Shown here: in pieces, positions 1 through 5,953 of the stretch
How positions within the stretch are numbered: the first letter of the stretch is position 1
Layout: each line of letters opens with the position of its first letter
Source: JAAAOZ01 sp964496595
GTDB taxonomy: Bacteria; Chloroflexota; Anaerolineae; B4-G1; SLSP01
Reading direction: 5' to 3'
Length of the DNA stretch: 9,862 nucleotides
Assembly (NCBI GenBank): GCA_964496595.1
Contig: CAZCAI010000162.1
Coordinates: forward strand, 1-9,862
Translations under genes and position numbers: made by a program
The notes under the pieces: model-generated
Databases searched by the model: none
What the model was told of the DNA's origin: nothing
Seen by the model: only the letters and a program-made list of their open reading frames with translations

Positions 1-36
1 TGGGCCTTGGGGCCAAGGCATCCACGGGCGACGACC

Positions 37-450
37 TCAGTCGCCGGCCTTACTCGATTCGACAACCGCCACCGCCTCGATCTCCACCCGGCCGCCGAGA
101 GGCAGCGCCGCGACCTGCACCGTCGAGCGGGCGGGCGGCGCCCCACCCTCGCCGCCGAAAAAGCTGCCGTAGATCTCGTTCACCGTCTTGAAGTCGGCCA
201 GATCCACAACAAAGATGGTGGTCTTGACAATCTGCTCCAGGCCGCTGCCGGCCTCCTCCAACACCACGCGTAGATTTTCCATCGCTTGGCGCGTCTGCGC
301 GGCGACGTCCGCGCCCGCGAACTCGCCGGTCGCCGGATCCAGGCCCAACTGCCCGGCGGTGAAAACCAAGCCCGGCGTTTTAATCGCCTGGGAATATGGC
401 CCCACAGCCGCCGGGGCCTCCGAAGTTGCAACGACTATTCTGTTCTGCAT
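37..450 (-). CDS. ridA: RidA/YjgF/UK114 family enamine/imine deaminase
   Basis: This is a 137-residue RidA-family protein. RidA enzymes hydrolyse reactive enamine/imine intermediates, such as 2-aminoacrylate released by PLP-dependent dehydratases, and act as cytoplasmic trimers. The sequence shows the family hallmarks: an N-terminal AAVGPYSQA stretch, the FTAGQLGLDP segment, and near the C-terminus ARSTVQVAALP followed by VEIEAVAV, which supply the conserved substrate-binding Arg and the Glu of the active site. The reading frame extends further upstream to 513, but the ATG at 448-450 is chosen because a perfect AGGAGG lies 6 nt before it and because family homology begins there. Length is slightly above the usual 125-130 residues. 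It is transcribed alone, divergently from the R3H operon. Family assignment is secure; the exact physiological substrate is not shown by the sequence. Confidence 0.95.
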   Translation of the reverse strand: MQNRIVVATSEAPAAVGPYSQAIKTPGLVFTAGQLGLDPATGEFAGADVAAQTRQAMENLRVVLEEAGSGLEQIVKTTIFVVDLADFKTVNEIYGSFFGGEGGAPPARSTVQVAALPLGGRVEIEAVAVVESSKAGD

Positions 451-456
451 CCAATA

Positions 457-462
457 CCTCCT
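457..462 (-). promoter_or_regulatory. Strong Shine-Dalgarno of ridA
   Basis: AGGAGG on the minus strand with a 6-nt spacer to the ATG at 448-450. It decides the start of ridA against the longer frame that opens at 513. Confidence 0.85.
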
Positions 463-496
463 GTGTGATAATTTACCCGGACACTGCTCTGCTCTC

Positions 497-524
497 GTTT
501 TAACACAGAGCATCGGCGCGTCAA
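497..524 (-). promoter_or_regulatory. Candidate sigma-70-type promoter of ridA
   Basis: On the minus strand, TTGACG (519-524) is followed after 16 bp by TAAAAC (497-502), which places the transcript start near 490 and leaves a 5' leader of about 40 nt. The -35 box is good and the -10 box matches the consensus at only four of six positions. The call is by inspection. Confidence 0.4.
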
Positions 525-670
525 GTCGCTCAGCAGATTTAGCAGCTAGAACAGACGCGACGAGCTAACGTCGATCTAACGGAGATGTGATAAGATAAAG
601 GTATAATCATATCTGGGGATGGTTCATTTTCCGGGACAATTAGCTTGACACTTGGTGTGTGAAGTCCTAC

Positions 671-691
671 GCCCGCAGATAAATCGCGGGC
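671..691. repeat. Internal hairpin A of the first MITE-like element
   Basis: GCCCGC (671-676) pairs with GCGGGC (686-691), and GAT pairs with ATC inside it after one bulged A, leaving a 2-nt AA centre. It occupies the same place as GCGAATAAATTCGC in the second copy (9644-9657). Confidence 0.65.
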
Positions 692-746
692 TAAAAGCTC
701 AAGTCGGATAGAAGTCGCCTAAAACACAAGACACTTCTCGATGTTG

Positions 747-765
747 AGTCGGCCTTCAGCCGACT
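747..765. repeat. Internal hairpin B of the first MITE-like element
   Basis: AGTCGGC (747-753) pairs with GCCGACT (759-765) around the loop CTTCA. Its right arm is also part of the longer 14-bp inverted repeat 694-707/760-773, so two mutually exclusive folds are possible. The equivalent in the second copy is AACCGGC-CTTC-GCCGGTT at 9672-9689. Confidence 0.65.
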
Positions 766-869
766 TGAGCTTTCAGACGGGTAGTTCACTGCTCGGCGAA
801 TCCGAGAAAGTGTCAACCCATTTCTAAACCATCCCCATATCTGCTATCATCTGCTTCATCCGCTGATCA

Positions 870-898
870 CTTTCCCCATCCCCAACCTATGGTACAAT
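870..898 (+). promoter_or_regulatory. Candidate promoter of the R3H-tmk operon (extended -10)
   Basis: TACAAT (893-898) is preceded by TG plus one base (890-892), which is an extended -10 signal. The hexamer at the -35 position for a 17-bp spacer (870-875, CTTTCC) is poor, as is common for extended -10 promoters. Transcription would start near 905, about 32 nt before the ATG at 937. It lies just right of the MITE-like element. Confidence 0.5.
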
Positions 899-936
899 GT
901 GACCAACTTAATAAAAAAGAGGTGAATATCGTTTAA

Positions 937-2499
937 ATGAATAGCCAAACACAAGTTGTTGTTGATGATTTAGATTTGCTGTTGAACGTCCTGCCCTTGG
1001 ACATCCGGCAAGCGCTGAATGATATTGGACGGCGATCCGAGTTGTTAGAAGTGATCTTGGATCTCGGTCGAGTGCCGACAGCGCGTTTTACGGACAAAGA
1101 GATCGTGTTGCTGGAACGGGAAGTCACGCAGGACGACATCGATGGCGTGGTGGAGCGCGTGGGCGATTTTGACGCGGACAATCGCGCCGGTATCGAGCGC
1201 ACGCTGCACCGCATCGCCGCGATCCGCAACCGCAAGGGGCGCGTGGTCGGCCTGACGTGCCGCGTCGGGCGCGCCGTCTTCGGGACCATTGACATCATCC
1301 AGGATCTGATCGAATCTGGCAAGAGCGTACTCATCGTCGGGCGGCCGGCCGTGGGCAAGACGACCAAGCTGCGCGAGGCCGCGCGCGTGTTGGCCGAAAA
1401 GAAGCGCGTGGTGATCGTCGATACGTCCAACGAGATCGCCGGCGACGGGGACATCCCCCACCCGGCCATCGGGCGCGCGCGCCGGATGCAGGTCTCGACG
1501 CCCAGCCTCCAGCACGAGGTGATGATCGAGGCGGTGGAGAATCACAACCCGGAGGTCATCGTCATCGACGAGATTGGGCGGGAGATGGAGGCCATCGCCG
1601 CGCGGACGATCGCCGAGCGCGGTGTGCAATTGATCGCCACGGCGCACGGCAACACATTAGATAACCTGGTGATGAACCCCACCCTTTCGGATCTGGTCGG
1701 CGGCATCGAAAGCGTCACGCTCTCCGATGAAGAAGCGCGACGGCGGGGGACGCAGAAGACGGTGCTGGAGCGGCGCGCTCCCCCAACCTTCAACATCTTA
1801 GTAGAAATCCAGGATCGCGAGCGGTTAATGGTCCACAAGGACGTCTCAATGGCCGTCGATAACTGGGTGCGTGGCCGGCCGCTGCAAGGCGAGCTGCGCT
1901 ATCGCGACGACGACGGCAATCTCCAGACGGACGGCGCCACCAGCGCCCCGTCGCCAGCGGCGCAGGAACCTCAGCGCGCGACCACCGGCGGCGGGCCGCG
2001 ACGAGCGGAACAGACGCCGAGGGAGTATCCAGAGAAGGCGCTCTTCCCCTATGGCGTAGCCCGTAATCGCTTGCGCCAGGCGGCGGATAACCTCGGCGTG
2101 CCCATCACCCTGGTCGACGAAGTCAATCATGCCAATGTGGTCGTGACAACCAAGCGCTTCTATCGCCAGCGCCCCCGCCCCGTGAAGGACGCGGAACGGC
2201 GCGGCGTGCCGATCTACGTACTGCGGGCCAACACCGTCGCGCAGATGCAATCTTTCCTGGCCGATCTCTACCGTTTCGCCAGTAATGAGAAACGCCCCTT
2301 CGCCCAGGCGATGCGCGAGGTCGAGGAGGCCATCAGCCGGGTCCAGGAGGGCGAGGCTCAGTGGGTCGATCTCGCCCCCCAGCAGGATTTCATTCGCCGC
2401 CGCCAGCACCAAATGATCCGCAATGCCAACTTGCACTCGCGTTCCTTAGGACAAGATCCAGAGCGCAACGTGCGCATCTACCGGGATGAGATAGCGTAG
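937..2499 (+). CDS. R3H-domain AAA-type ATPase (Ycf45/SpoIIIAA-like)
   Basis: This 520-residue protein has an N-terminal SpoIIIAA/Ycf45-type P-loop ATPase domain. Residues 1-110 form the usual lead-in with LPLDIRQAL. Walker A is GRPAVGKT (135-142), Walker B is VIVIDEIG (207-214), and a conserved ATAHGNT segment (234-240) probably acts as a sensor. A Pro/Ala/Arg-rich linker spans roughly 325-365. A second conserved module (about 366-440) begins LFPYGVARNRL and matches the architecture of cyanobacterial Ycf45 proteins. The C-terminus (about 475-520) is an R3H single-stranded nucleic-acid-binding domain, with R487-x3-H491 and the SLG-DPERNVRIY tail. The ATG at 937 is forced by an in-frame stop directly before it; GAGGTGA lies 11 nt upstream. 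The cellular role of this family is not established. Its position before tmk suggests a link to nucleic-acid metabolism, but that is inference. Confidence 0.9.
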   Translation: MNSQTQVVVDDLDLLLNVLPLDIRQALNDIGRRSELLEVILDLGRVPTARFTDKEIVLLEREVTQDDIDGVVERVGDFDADNRAGIERTLHRIAAIRNRKGRVVGLTCRVGRAVFGTIDIIQDLIESGKSVLIVGRPAVGKTTKLREAARVLAEKKRVVIVDTSNEIAGDGDIPHPAIGRARRMQVSTPSLQHEVMIEAVENHNPEVIVIDEIGREMEAIAARTIAERGVQLIATAHGNTLDNLVMNPTLSDLVGGIESVTLSDEEARRRGTQKTVLERRAPPTFNILVEIQDRERLMVHKDVSMAVDNWVRGRPLQGELRYRDDDGNLQTDGATSAPSPAAQEPQRATTGGGPRRAEQTPREYPEKALFPYGVARNRLRQAADNLGVPITLVDEVNHANVVVTTKRFYRQRPRPVKDAERRGVPIYVLRANTVAQMQSFLADLYRFASNEKRPFAQAMREVEEAISRVQEGEAQWVDLAPQQDFIRRRQHQMIRNANLHSRSLGQDPERNVRIYRDEIA

Positions 2500-2512
2500 G
2501 TCAGCCCAGGCT

Positions 2513-3154
2513 ATGCCAACGCGCGGATCATTCATCACGCTAGAAGGGCCGGACGGCAGCGGCAAAACCACCCAACTGCACCTCCTCGTCCAATGGCTGA
2601 GGGAGCTGGGCCACGCGCCCGTCGTGACGCGCGAGCCAGGCGGCACGGCCATCGGCGAGGAGGTGCGCGCGCTGCTCCACGATTGCGCGCACACGGAGAT
2701 GACCCCCGCGGCCGAGATTCTCCTCTATTCGGCCTCGCGCGCCCAATTGGTGGCGCAGATCATCCGGCCGGCGCTGCGCCGGGGCAAGTTCGTGCTCTGC
2801 GATCGCTACTTCGATAGCACCTACGCCTATCAGGGCTACGGGCGCGGCCTTTCGCTGGCCGATTTGCGGGCGATCACGACCTTCGCCACCGGCGGCCTGA
2901 CGCCCGATCTCACGCTCTACTTGGATGTGACGCCGGAGATCGGCTTGCAGCGCCGCTCCCAAAGCGGCGAGGCGCTCAATCGGCTGGATCGCGAGGCGTT
3001 GGACTTCCATCGGCGCGTGCGCGAGGGATATCTGGAGTTGGCGTCCATGGCGGATCGTTGGCGCATCATCGACGCGACTGGCTCCGTGGACGAGGTGCAA
3101 GCGGAGCTGCGCGCTGTACTCGAGGAACATCTGGCCGAAATGACCTACGAATAG
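2513..3154 (+). CDS. tmk: Thymidylate kinase (dTMP kinase)
   Basis: This 213-residue enzyme phosphorylates dTMP to dTDP with ATP in the cytoplasm, an essential step of dTTP synthesis. Visible motifs are the P-loop GPDGSGKTT (12-20), REPGG (40-44) that holds the dTMP phosphate, the DRY triad with the DSTYAYQGYGRGL segment (97-112), and an Arg-rich LID (about 147-159) leading into LDREALDFHRRVREGY. Length is typical (about 205-215). It starts 13 nt after the R3H gene's stop with only a weak AGG nearby, so translation probably depends on ribosomes finishing the upstream gene. The MarR gene follows closely. The LID carries several Arg, as in bacterial enzymes of the E. coli type. Assignment is firm. 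Confidence 0.97.
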   Translation: MPTRGSFITLEGPDGSGKTTQLHLLVQWLRELGHAPVVTREPGGTAIGEEVRALLHDCAHTEMTPAAEILLYSASRAQLVAQIIRPALRRGKFVLCDRYFDSTYAYQGYGRGLSLADLRAITTFATGGLTPDLTLYLDVTPEIGLQRRSQSGEALNRLDREALDFHRRVREGYLELASMADRWRIIDATGSVDEVQAELRAVLEEHLAEMTYE

Positions 3155-3166
3155 AGAATGAAGAAC

Positions 3167-3172
3167 GGAGAG
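3167..3172 (+). promoter_or_regulatory. Shine-Dalgarno deciding the marR-like start
   Basis: GGAGAG with a 6-nt spacer to the ATG at 3179-3181. The earlier in-frame ATG at 3158 has no comparable site, so the second ATG is preferred. Confidence 0.65.
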
Positions 3173-3178
3173 AAATCT

Positions 3179-3673
3179 ATGCAGGACGAACCTACCCTAT
3201 TGGATTGCGCCCACAGCATCATCGAATCGATCCCCCAGTTGGCGCGCCTGATGCGCCAGGATTTGCGCCTGCATAGTTCCGGCACCTTCACCGAACCGCA
3301 GTTTCGCGTGATGGCGCATCTCTTCCGCGAGGGGAAGAAGTGTCTCTCCGGGCTGGCGGATCACTTGGGCGTCTCGCTGCCGACGATCTCCAAATTGACG
3401 CAGGGATTAGAGGCGCGCGGCCTCGTCGCCCGCGAGCGCGATCCCGCCGATGGCCGCCGCGTGCTGCTGACGCTCACGGAAGAGGGCTGCACCGCCTACG
3501 CCGCGCTGCTCCGCCGCACCGAGAATCACATGGTGGATTGGATCCACACCTTCGATTCGGACGAACGCGTGCAGGTCATCGGCGCTTTTGATCTGCTCAT
3601 CGAGGCGTTTGAGCAGGTAGAATTACCGGAAACTTACGATGAGGAGGTGCTGCCAGATGAATCCACCACCTAA
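3179..3673 (+). CDS. MarR-family winged-helix transcriptional regulator
   Basis: This 164-residue regulator (171 if the ATG at 3158 is used) has a standard MarR layout. An N-terminal dimerisation helix is followed by FTEPQFRVMAHLF, a helix-turn-helix (LSGLADHLGVSLPTISKLTQGLEARGL region), and the wing DPADGRRVLLTLTEEG, the most diagnostic stretch. A C-terminal dimerisation helix and an acidic tail (about the last 15 residues) complete it. MarR proteins bind DNA as dimers and usually repress nearby genes until a small aromatic or otherwise reactive ligand binds. The reading frame runs 17 nt into the amidohydrolase gene, so the two are translationally coupled, and the downstream enzyme is the most likely functional partner. 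No obvious MarR palindrome is seen inside the operon, and the gene sits mid-operon, so its target promoter is unknown. Confidence 0.92.
   Translation: MQDEPTLLDCAHSIIESIPQLARLMRQDLRLHSSGTFTEPQFRVMAHLFREGKKCLSGLADHLGVSLPTISKLTQGLEARGLVARERDPADGRRVLLTLTEEGCTAYAALLRRTENHMVDWIHTFDSDERVQVIGAFDLLIEAFEQVELPETYDEEVLPDESTT
3642..3649 (+). promoter_or_regulatory. Strong Shine-Dalgarno deciding the amidohydrolase start
   Basis: AGGAGGTG lies inside the marR-like gene and is spaced 7-9 nt from the ATG at 3657. It makes the upstream in-frame ATG at 3639, which partly precedes it, an unlikely start. Confidence 0.8.
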
Positions 3674-4505
3674 GCCGCACGTGAAGGTCGCCGTCGTCCA
3701 GATGGATCCCGTACTGGGGCGCGTGGAACGCAATCGCACAAAGCTTCTGACCTTGTTTGCGGAAGCGACGTCTGCCGAGGGCGCGCAACTCGTGGTCTTC
3801 TCCGAGTGCGCCACGACCGGCTACGGCTTCGCGGCATTCGCGCCGGCCTACGCCGTGGCGGAGCCGATCCCCGGCCCCACCACCGAGGCCTTCACCGCCG
3901 CCTGCGCCGCAGCGGACGCCTACGCCGTGGTCGGCCTGCTGGAGCGCGCCGGCACGGAGGCGATCTACAATTCGGCGGCGCTGATCGGGCCGGCGGGCGT
4001 GATCGGCGTCTATCGCAAGGCCCACCTGCCGCTGCTGGGCGTGGATCGCCTGACGACGCCGGGCGACACGGGCTTCCGCGTGTGGGAGACGCCGCTGGGC
4101 CGCGTGGGCATCATCATCTGCTACGATCTGCGCTTCCCAGAGGCGATGCGCGCGCTGGCGCTCGCCGAGGCCGACATCGTGGCGCTGCCCACCAACTGGC
4201 CCGATGGCTCGCAGAACGCGCCGCAGTTCGTGACGCGGACGCGCGCGCTGGAGAATCGCGTCTTCGTGCTGGCGTGCAATCGCTGCGGTGAGGAGAGCGG
4301 CTTCTGGTTCTTCGGCCACAGCCAGATCACCAACCCGCTGGGCGAGGTGCTGGCGGAGGCCGGAGCCGACGAGGAAATCTGCTACGCGGAGATCGACCCC
4401 ACGGCGGCCCGCCAGAAGCGCATTGTCATCCGCCCCGACGAGTTCGAGATGGACACCGTCGGGGATCGGCGCCCTGATCTCTACGGCAAGCTGGTAGAGA
4501 AGTAA
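3657..4505 (+). CDS. Nitrilase-superfamily carbon-nitrogen hydrolase
   Basis: This 282-residue cytoplasmic enzyme belongs to the superfamily that hydrolyses non-peptide C-N bonds (amides, carbamoyl groups or nitriles). The catalytic triad is complete: Glu50 in VVFSECATTGY, Lys121 in YRKAHLP, and the nucleophile Cys155 in IIICYDLRFPE. The ALPTNW stretch after the Cys (177-181) and the FFGHSQITNPLGEVLAE stretch (218-234) are typical of omega-amidase, N-carbamoylase and related branches. Specificity cannot be read from the sequence; a true nitrilase is less likely than an amidase or carbamoylase, but this is judgement. The start is fixed by AGGAGGTG. The gene overlaps the MarR gene by 17 nt and the RHH-like gene follows 30 nt later. 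GC content is high, like that of its left neighbours. Confidence 0.93.
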   Translation: MNPPPKPHVKVAVVQMDPVLGRVERNRTKLLTLFAEATSAEGAQLVVFSECATTGYGFAAFAPAYAVAEPIPGPTTEAFTAACAAADAYAVVGLLERAGTEAIYNSAALIGPAGVIGVYRKAHLPLLGVDRLTTPGDTGFRVWETPLGRVGIIICYDLRFPEAMRALALAEADIVALPTNWPDGSQNAPQFVTRTRALENRVFVLACNRCGEESGFWFFGHSQITNPLGEVLAEAGADEEICYAEIDPTAARQKRIVIRPDEFEMDTVGDRRPDLYGKLVEK

Positions 4506-4522
4506 GAAGCCCCGCAGCATCT

Positions 4523-4531
4523 AGGAGGTGA
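4523..4531 (+). promoter_or_regulatory. Strong Shine-Dalgarno of the RHH-like gene
   Basis: AGGAGGTGA ending 4 nt before the ATG at 4536 (7 nt from the GGAGG core). It supports translation of this small gene. Confidence 0.8.
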
Positions 4532-4535
4532 GAAT

Positions 4536-4889
4536 ATGGCAACTCTAAATCTGGAATTGCCGGTGGACATCCGGCAACGATTAGAGGAAGAATCAGAAAA
4601 AAGCGGTCAAATGCCGGCTGAAATTGTGTTGAGGCTATTGCATCGAGAATTTGCTCAAAAGACAGAACACCCAACGCAACAGGAACGCATCGTTGAGGCG
4701 GCAGAGAAAACTGGATTGATTCATCCTTTGAGTGAGGAACTGCGGAGCCTCATTGATCCTGACAAAGATTACGAAGCGATCCGCCGGGATTTAGCGGAAC
4801 AGAGTTTCGATCCCCCATTATCTAAGGTCGTGATGGATAATCGAGGGCCAGCGCACATCTTGGATTCGGTCGTAGACATCGAGATTTAA
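4536..4889 (+). CDS. Small ribbon-helix-helix-like protein, function unknown (possible antitoxin type)
   Basis: This 117-residue protein is not recognised with certainty. Its first 40 residues read as a short beta strand (TLNLELP) followed by two helices (VDIRQRLEEESEKSG and PAEIVLRLLHREF), the layout of a ribbon-helix-helix DNA-binding fold as in CopG-type regulators and many type II antitoxins. Residues 41-95 are charged and helical (QERIVEAAEKTG, LSEELRSLIDPDKDYEAIRRDLAEQ). The tail is PLSKVVMDNRGPAHILDSVVDIEI-like and acidic. The codon usage is visibly more A/T-rich than in the flanking genes, a hint of separate acquisition. Its stop overlaps the PHP gene's ATG by one base (TAATG), which gives tight coupling. 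No PIN, RelE or MazF toxin lies next to it. It could be an orphan antitoxin or a regulator or partner of the PHP protein; neither is proven. Confidence 0.75.
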   Translation: MATLNLELPVDIRQRLEEESEKSGQMPAEIVLRLLHREFAQKTEHPTQQERIVEAAEKTGLIHPLSEELRSLIDPDKDYEAIRRDLAEQSFDPPLSKVVMDNRGPAHILDSVVDIEI

Positions 4890-5494
4890 TGCGCGTCGAT
4901 CTGCACGTTCACACCAGCGAGCGCTCGCTCTGTGCCAAATCCCCAGAGACAGATATGATCCACGGCGCCTTAGCCGCCGGGTTGGACGCTATCGCCATCA
5001 CGGATCATGACTGGCTGGCGCTGCCGGAGCATCTGGCGATGCTGAACGCGAAATATGCCCCGTTCCGCATCTTCCCCGGCATCGAGGTCACGCTTGACCC
5101 ACCGACGAATCACATCGTGGTGTTGGGCGTGCAAGACAAAGCCTTGGAAAGTGGCGAATGGAGCTATTCGGCGCTTCACGCCTTTGTGCGCGAGCGCGAA
5201 GGGTTTCTCATCGTGGCGCATCCCTTCCGCTGGTCGCAGGAGTTGGGGTTGGATGTGGAGACTTATCCGCCAGACGCCATCGAAGTCGCCTCGAACAACA
5301 CACCGCACGACGCCGCGCCTCGCATCCGAAAATTAGCCTCACGCTTGGAAGTCCCCGTGCTCACCAACTCCGATGCGCATCACACAATGCAGTTGGGCTT
5401 CCACTACAACCGCCTCCATCGCGTGGCCCGCGATGCGCCCACGCTGTTCGAGATTTTCCGCGCGGGCGACTTCAAGCCCCAAGGGCCAAAATGA
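4889..5494 (+). CDS. PHP-domain metal-dependent phosphoesterase
   Basis: This 201-residue protein is a stand-alone PHP (polymerase and histidinol phosphatase) domain. The metal-binding motifs are in order: DLHVHT (4-9), ITDHD (37-41), GIEV (64-67), AHP (110-112) and NSDAHH (160-165). These would hold two or three divalent metals and cleave phosphoester bonds. Related stand-alone proteins act on nucleoside 3',5'-bisphosphates, short oligoribonucleotides (YciV/RNase AM type) or other phosphates, and the sequence does not single out one substrate. At 201 residues it is shorter than the YciV group (about 280-290), lacking a large insertion. The ATG overlaps the preceding stop (TAATG), so its translation depends on the RHH-like gene. 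It ends 14 nt before the convergent nucleotidyltransferase gene. Confidence 0.9.
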   Translation: MRVDLHVHTSERSLCAKSPETDMIHGALAAGLDAIAITDHDWLALPEHLAMLNAKYAPFRIFPGIEVTLDPPTNHIVVLGVQDKALESGEWSYSALHAFVREREGFLIVAHPFRWSQELGLDVETYPPDAIEVASNNTPHDAAPRIRKLASRLEVPVLTNSDAHHTMQLGFHYNRLHRVARDAPTLFEIFRAGDFKPQGPK

Positions 5495-5508
5495 GGCGAG
5501 CGCCTAAA

Positions 5509-5874
5509 TCAAGCGGGGGATGGGACGAGGGAAATACCTTCGGCCTGGATAGCCTTGTAGAGCGGGAAACGATAGCGGGATAGTTTTTCCCAGTGGGAGC
5601 GGCCCGTAGCCCGCACCGAGATCAAAAGGTCGTATTCCAGCGAGACGCGAGCCGCCAATCGACGCACGCTCGTGCGCAGATCGGGGTCATCGTTCGTCAA
5701 AACCACGAGCACGTCGATATCTGAATCGGGGCCGGCATCGCCACGGGCCTTGGAGCCAAACAGCATCACCGATTGGATGTAACCACCATGGCGCGCATAC
5801 AGCCGCTGGACGAGCGTATCTAAGGCCTGACGCTCATTGTCGGTCAAAGCGGTAAGTTGGTCCAATTGATCCAT
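5509..5874 (-). CDS. Minimal nucleotidyltransferase (MNT/NTP_transf_2 family)
   Basis: This 121-residue protein carries the nucleotidyltransferase core of the DNA polymerase beta superfamily: GS at 40-41 in LFGSKARGDAGPDSDIDVLVVL, the D52-x-D54 metal pair, and a third carboxylate at D82 in LEYDLLISV. Short proteins of this type usually form MNT/HEPN toxin-antitoxin pairs, in which MNT adenylylates and neutralises the HEPN RNase. Here no HEPN gene is present on either side: upstream lies a 79-bp gap and the ABC operon's end, downstream the convergent PHP gene. The active-site residues are intact, so it is not an obvious pseudogene. The ATG is preceded by AAGGGGGA about 8 nt away. It may be read through from the ABC operon, since no terminator is obvious between them. 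The role is unassigned. Confidence 0.85.
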   Translation of the reverse strand: MDQLDQLTALTDNERQALDTLVQRLYARHGGYIQSVMLFGSKARGDAGPDSDIDVLVVLTNDDPDLRTSVRRLAARVSLEYDLLISVRATGRSHWEKLSRYRFPLYKAIQAEGISLVPSPA

Positions 5875-5953
5875 TAGATCTATCCCCCTTCCGAAAGTAG
5901 CGCGGCGTTTTTAGACCTCGCAACGGCATATCATTTCATCACGCAGCGGATGC

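Larger units (their letters stand above)
608..843. mobile_element. MITE-like element with terminal inverted repeats and 8-bp direct repeat
   Basis: The body runs from 616 to 835 (220 bp) and carries terminal inverted repeats GGGATGGTT (616-624) and AACCATCCC (827-835). It is flanked by a perfect 8-bp direct repeat CATATCTG (608-615 and 836-843), which looks like a target-site duplication. Because the terminal G and C also fit the inverted repeat, the duplication could equally be read as 6 bp (ATATCT) with a 222-bp element. A second inverted pair, TTGACACTT (645-653) and AAGTGTCAA (808-816), sits just inside the ends. The interior has a 14-bp inverted repeat (694-707 with 760-773) and two compact hairpins (671-691, 747-765). 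No open reading frame of note is present, so it is non-autonomous. A related copy lies at 9627-9803. Confidence 0.8.

Noticed and set aside
4..19. Palindrome GCCTTGG-GG-CCAAGGC just downstream of ridA as its terminator
   Set aside because: Only two central bases remain for a loop, the window ends before any T-tract can be seen, and the base pairs at the centre cannot all form. It cannot be judged from this sequence.
645..653. TTGACA inside the first MITE-like element as a -35 promoter box
   Set aside because: No acceptable -10 hexamer stands 15-19 bp downstream, and the motif is explained by the inverted pair TTGACACTT/AAGTGTCAA of the element.
608..843. CRISPR-like array or attachment site in the gap before the R3H gene
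   Set aside because: There are no regularly spaced direct repeats, no tRNA and no integrase; the flanking direct repeat with terminal inverted repeats is better explained by a MITE-like insertion.
933..2436. Long minus-strand frames (933-1469, 1045-1647, 1846-2436) opposite the R3H ATPase
   Set aside because: The plus strand shows Walker A, Walker B and R3H motifs in one frame; the opposite frames are low-complexity shadows.
3597..4520. A 307-codon open frame on the minus strand opposite the amidohydrolase gene
   Set aside because: It is a shadow of GC-rich codons: the plus-strand frame carries a full Glu-Lys-Cys hydrolase with a strong ribosome site, while the minus frame is Arg/His/Gly-rich without recognisable motifs.
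5495..5508. AGGCG-AG-CGCCT as a bidirectional terminator between the convergent PHP and nucleotidyltransferase genes
   Set aside because: The loop is only 2 nt, the arms are 5 bp, and there is no T-tract on either strand.
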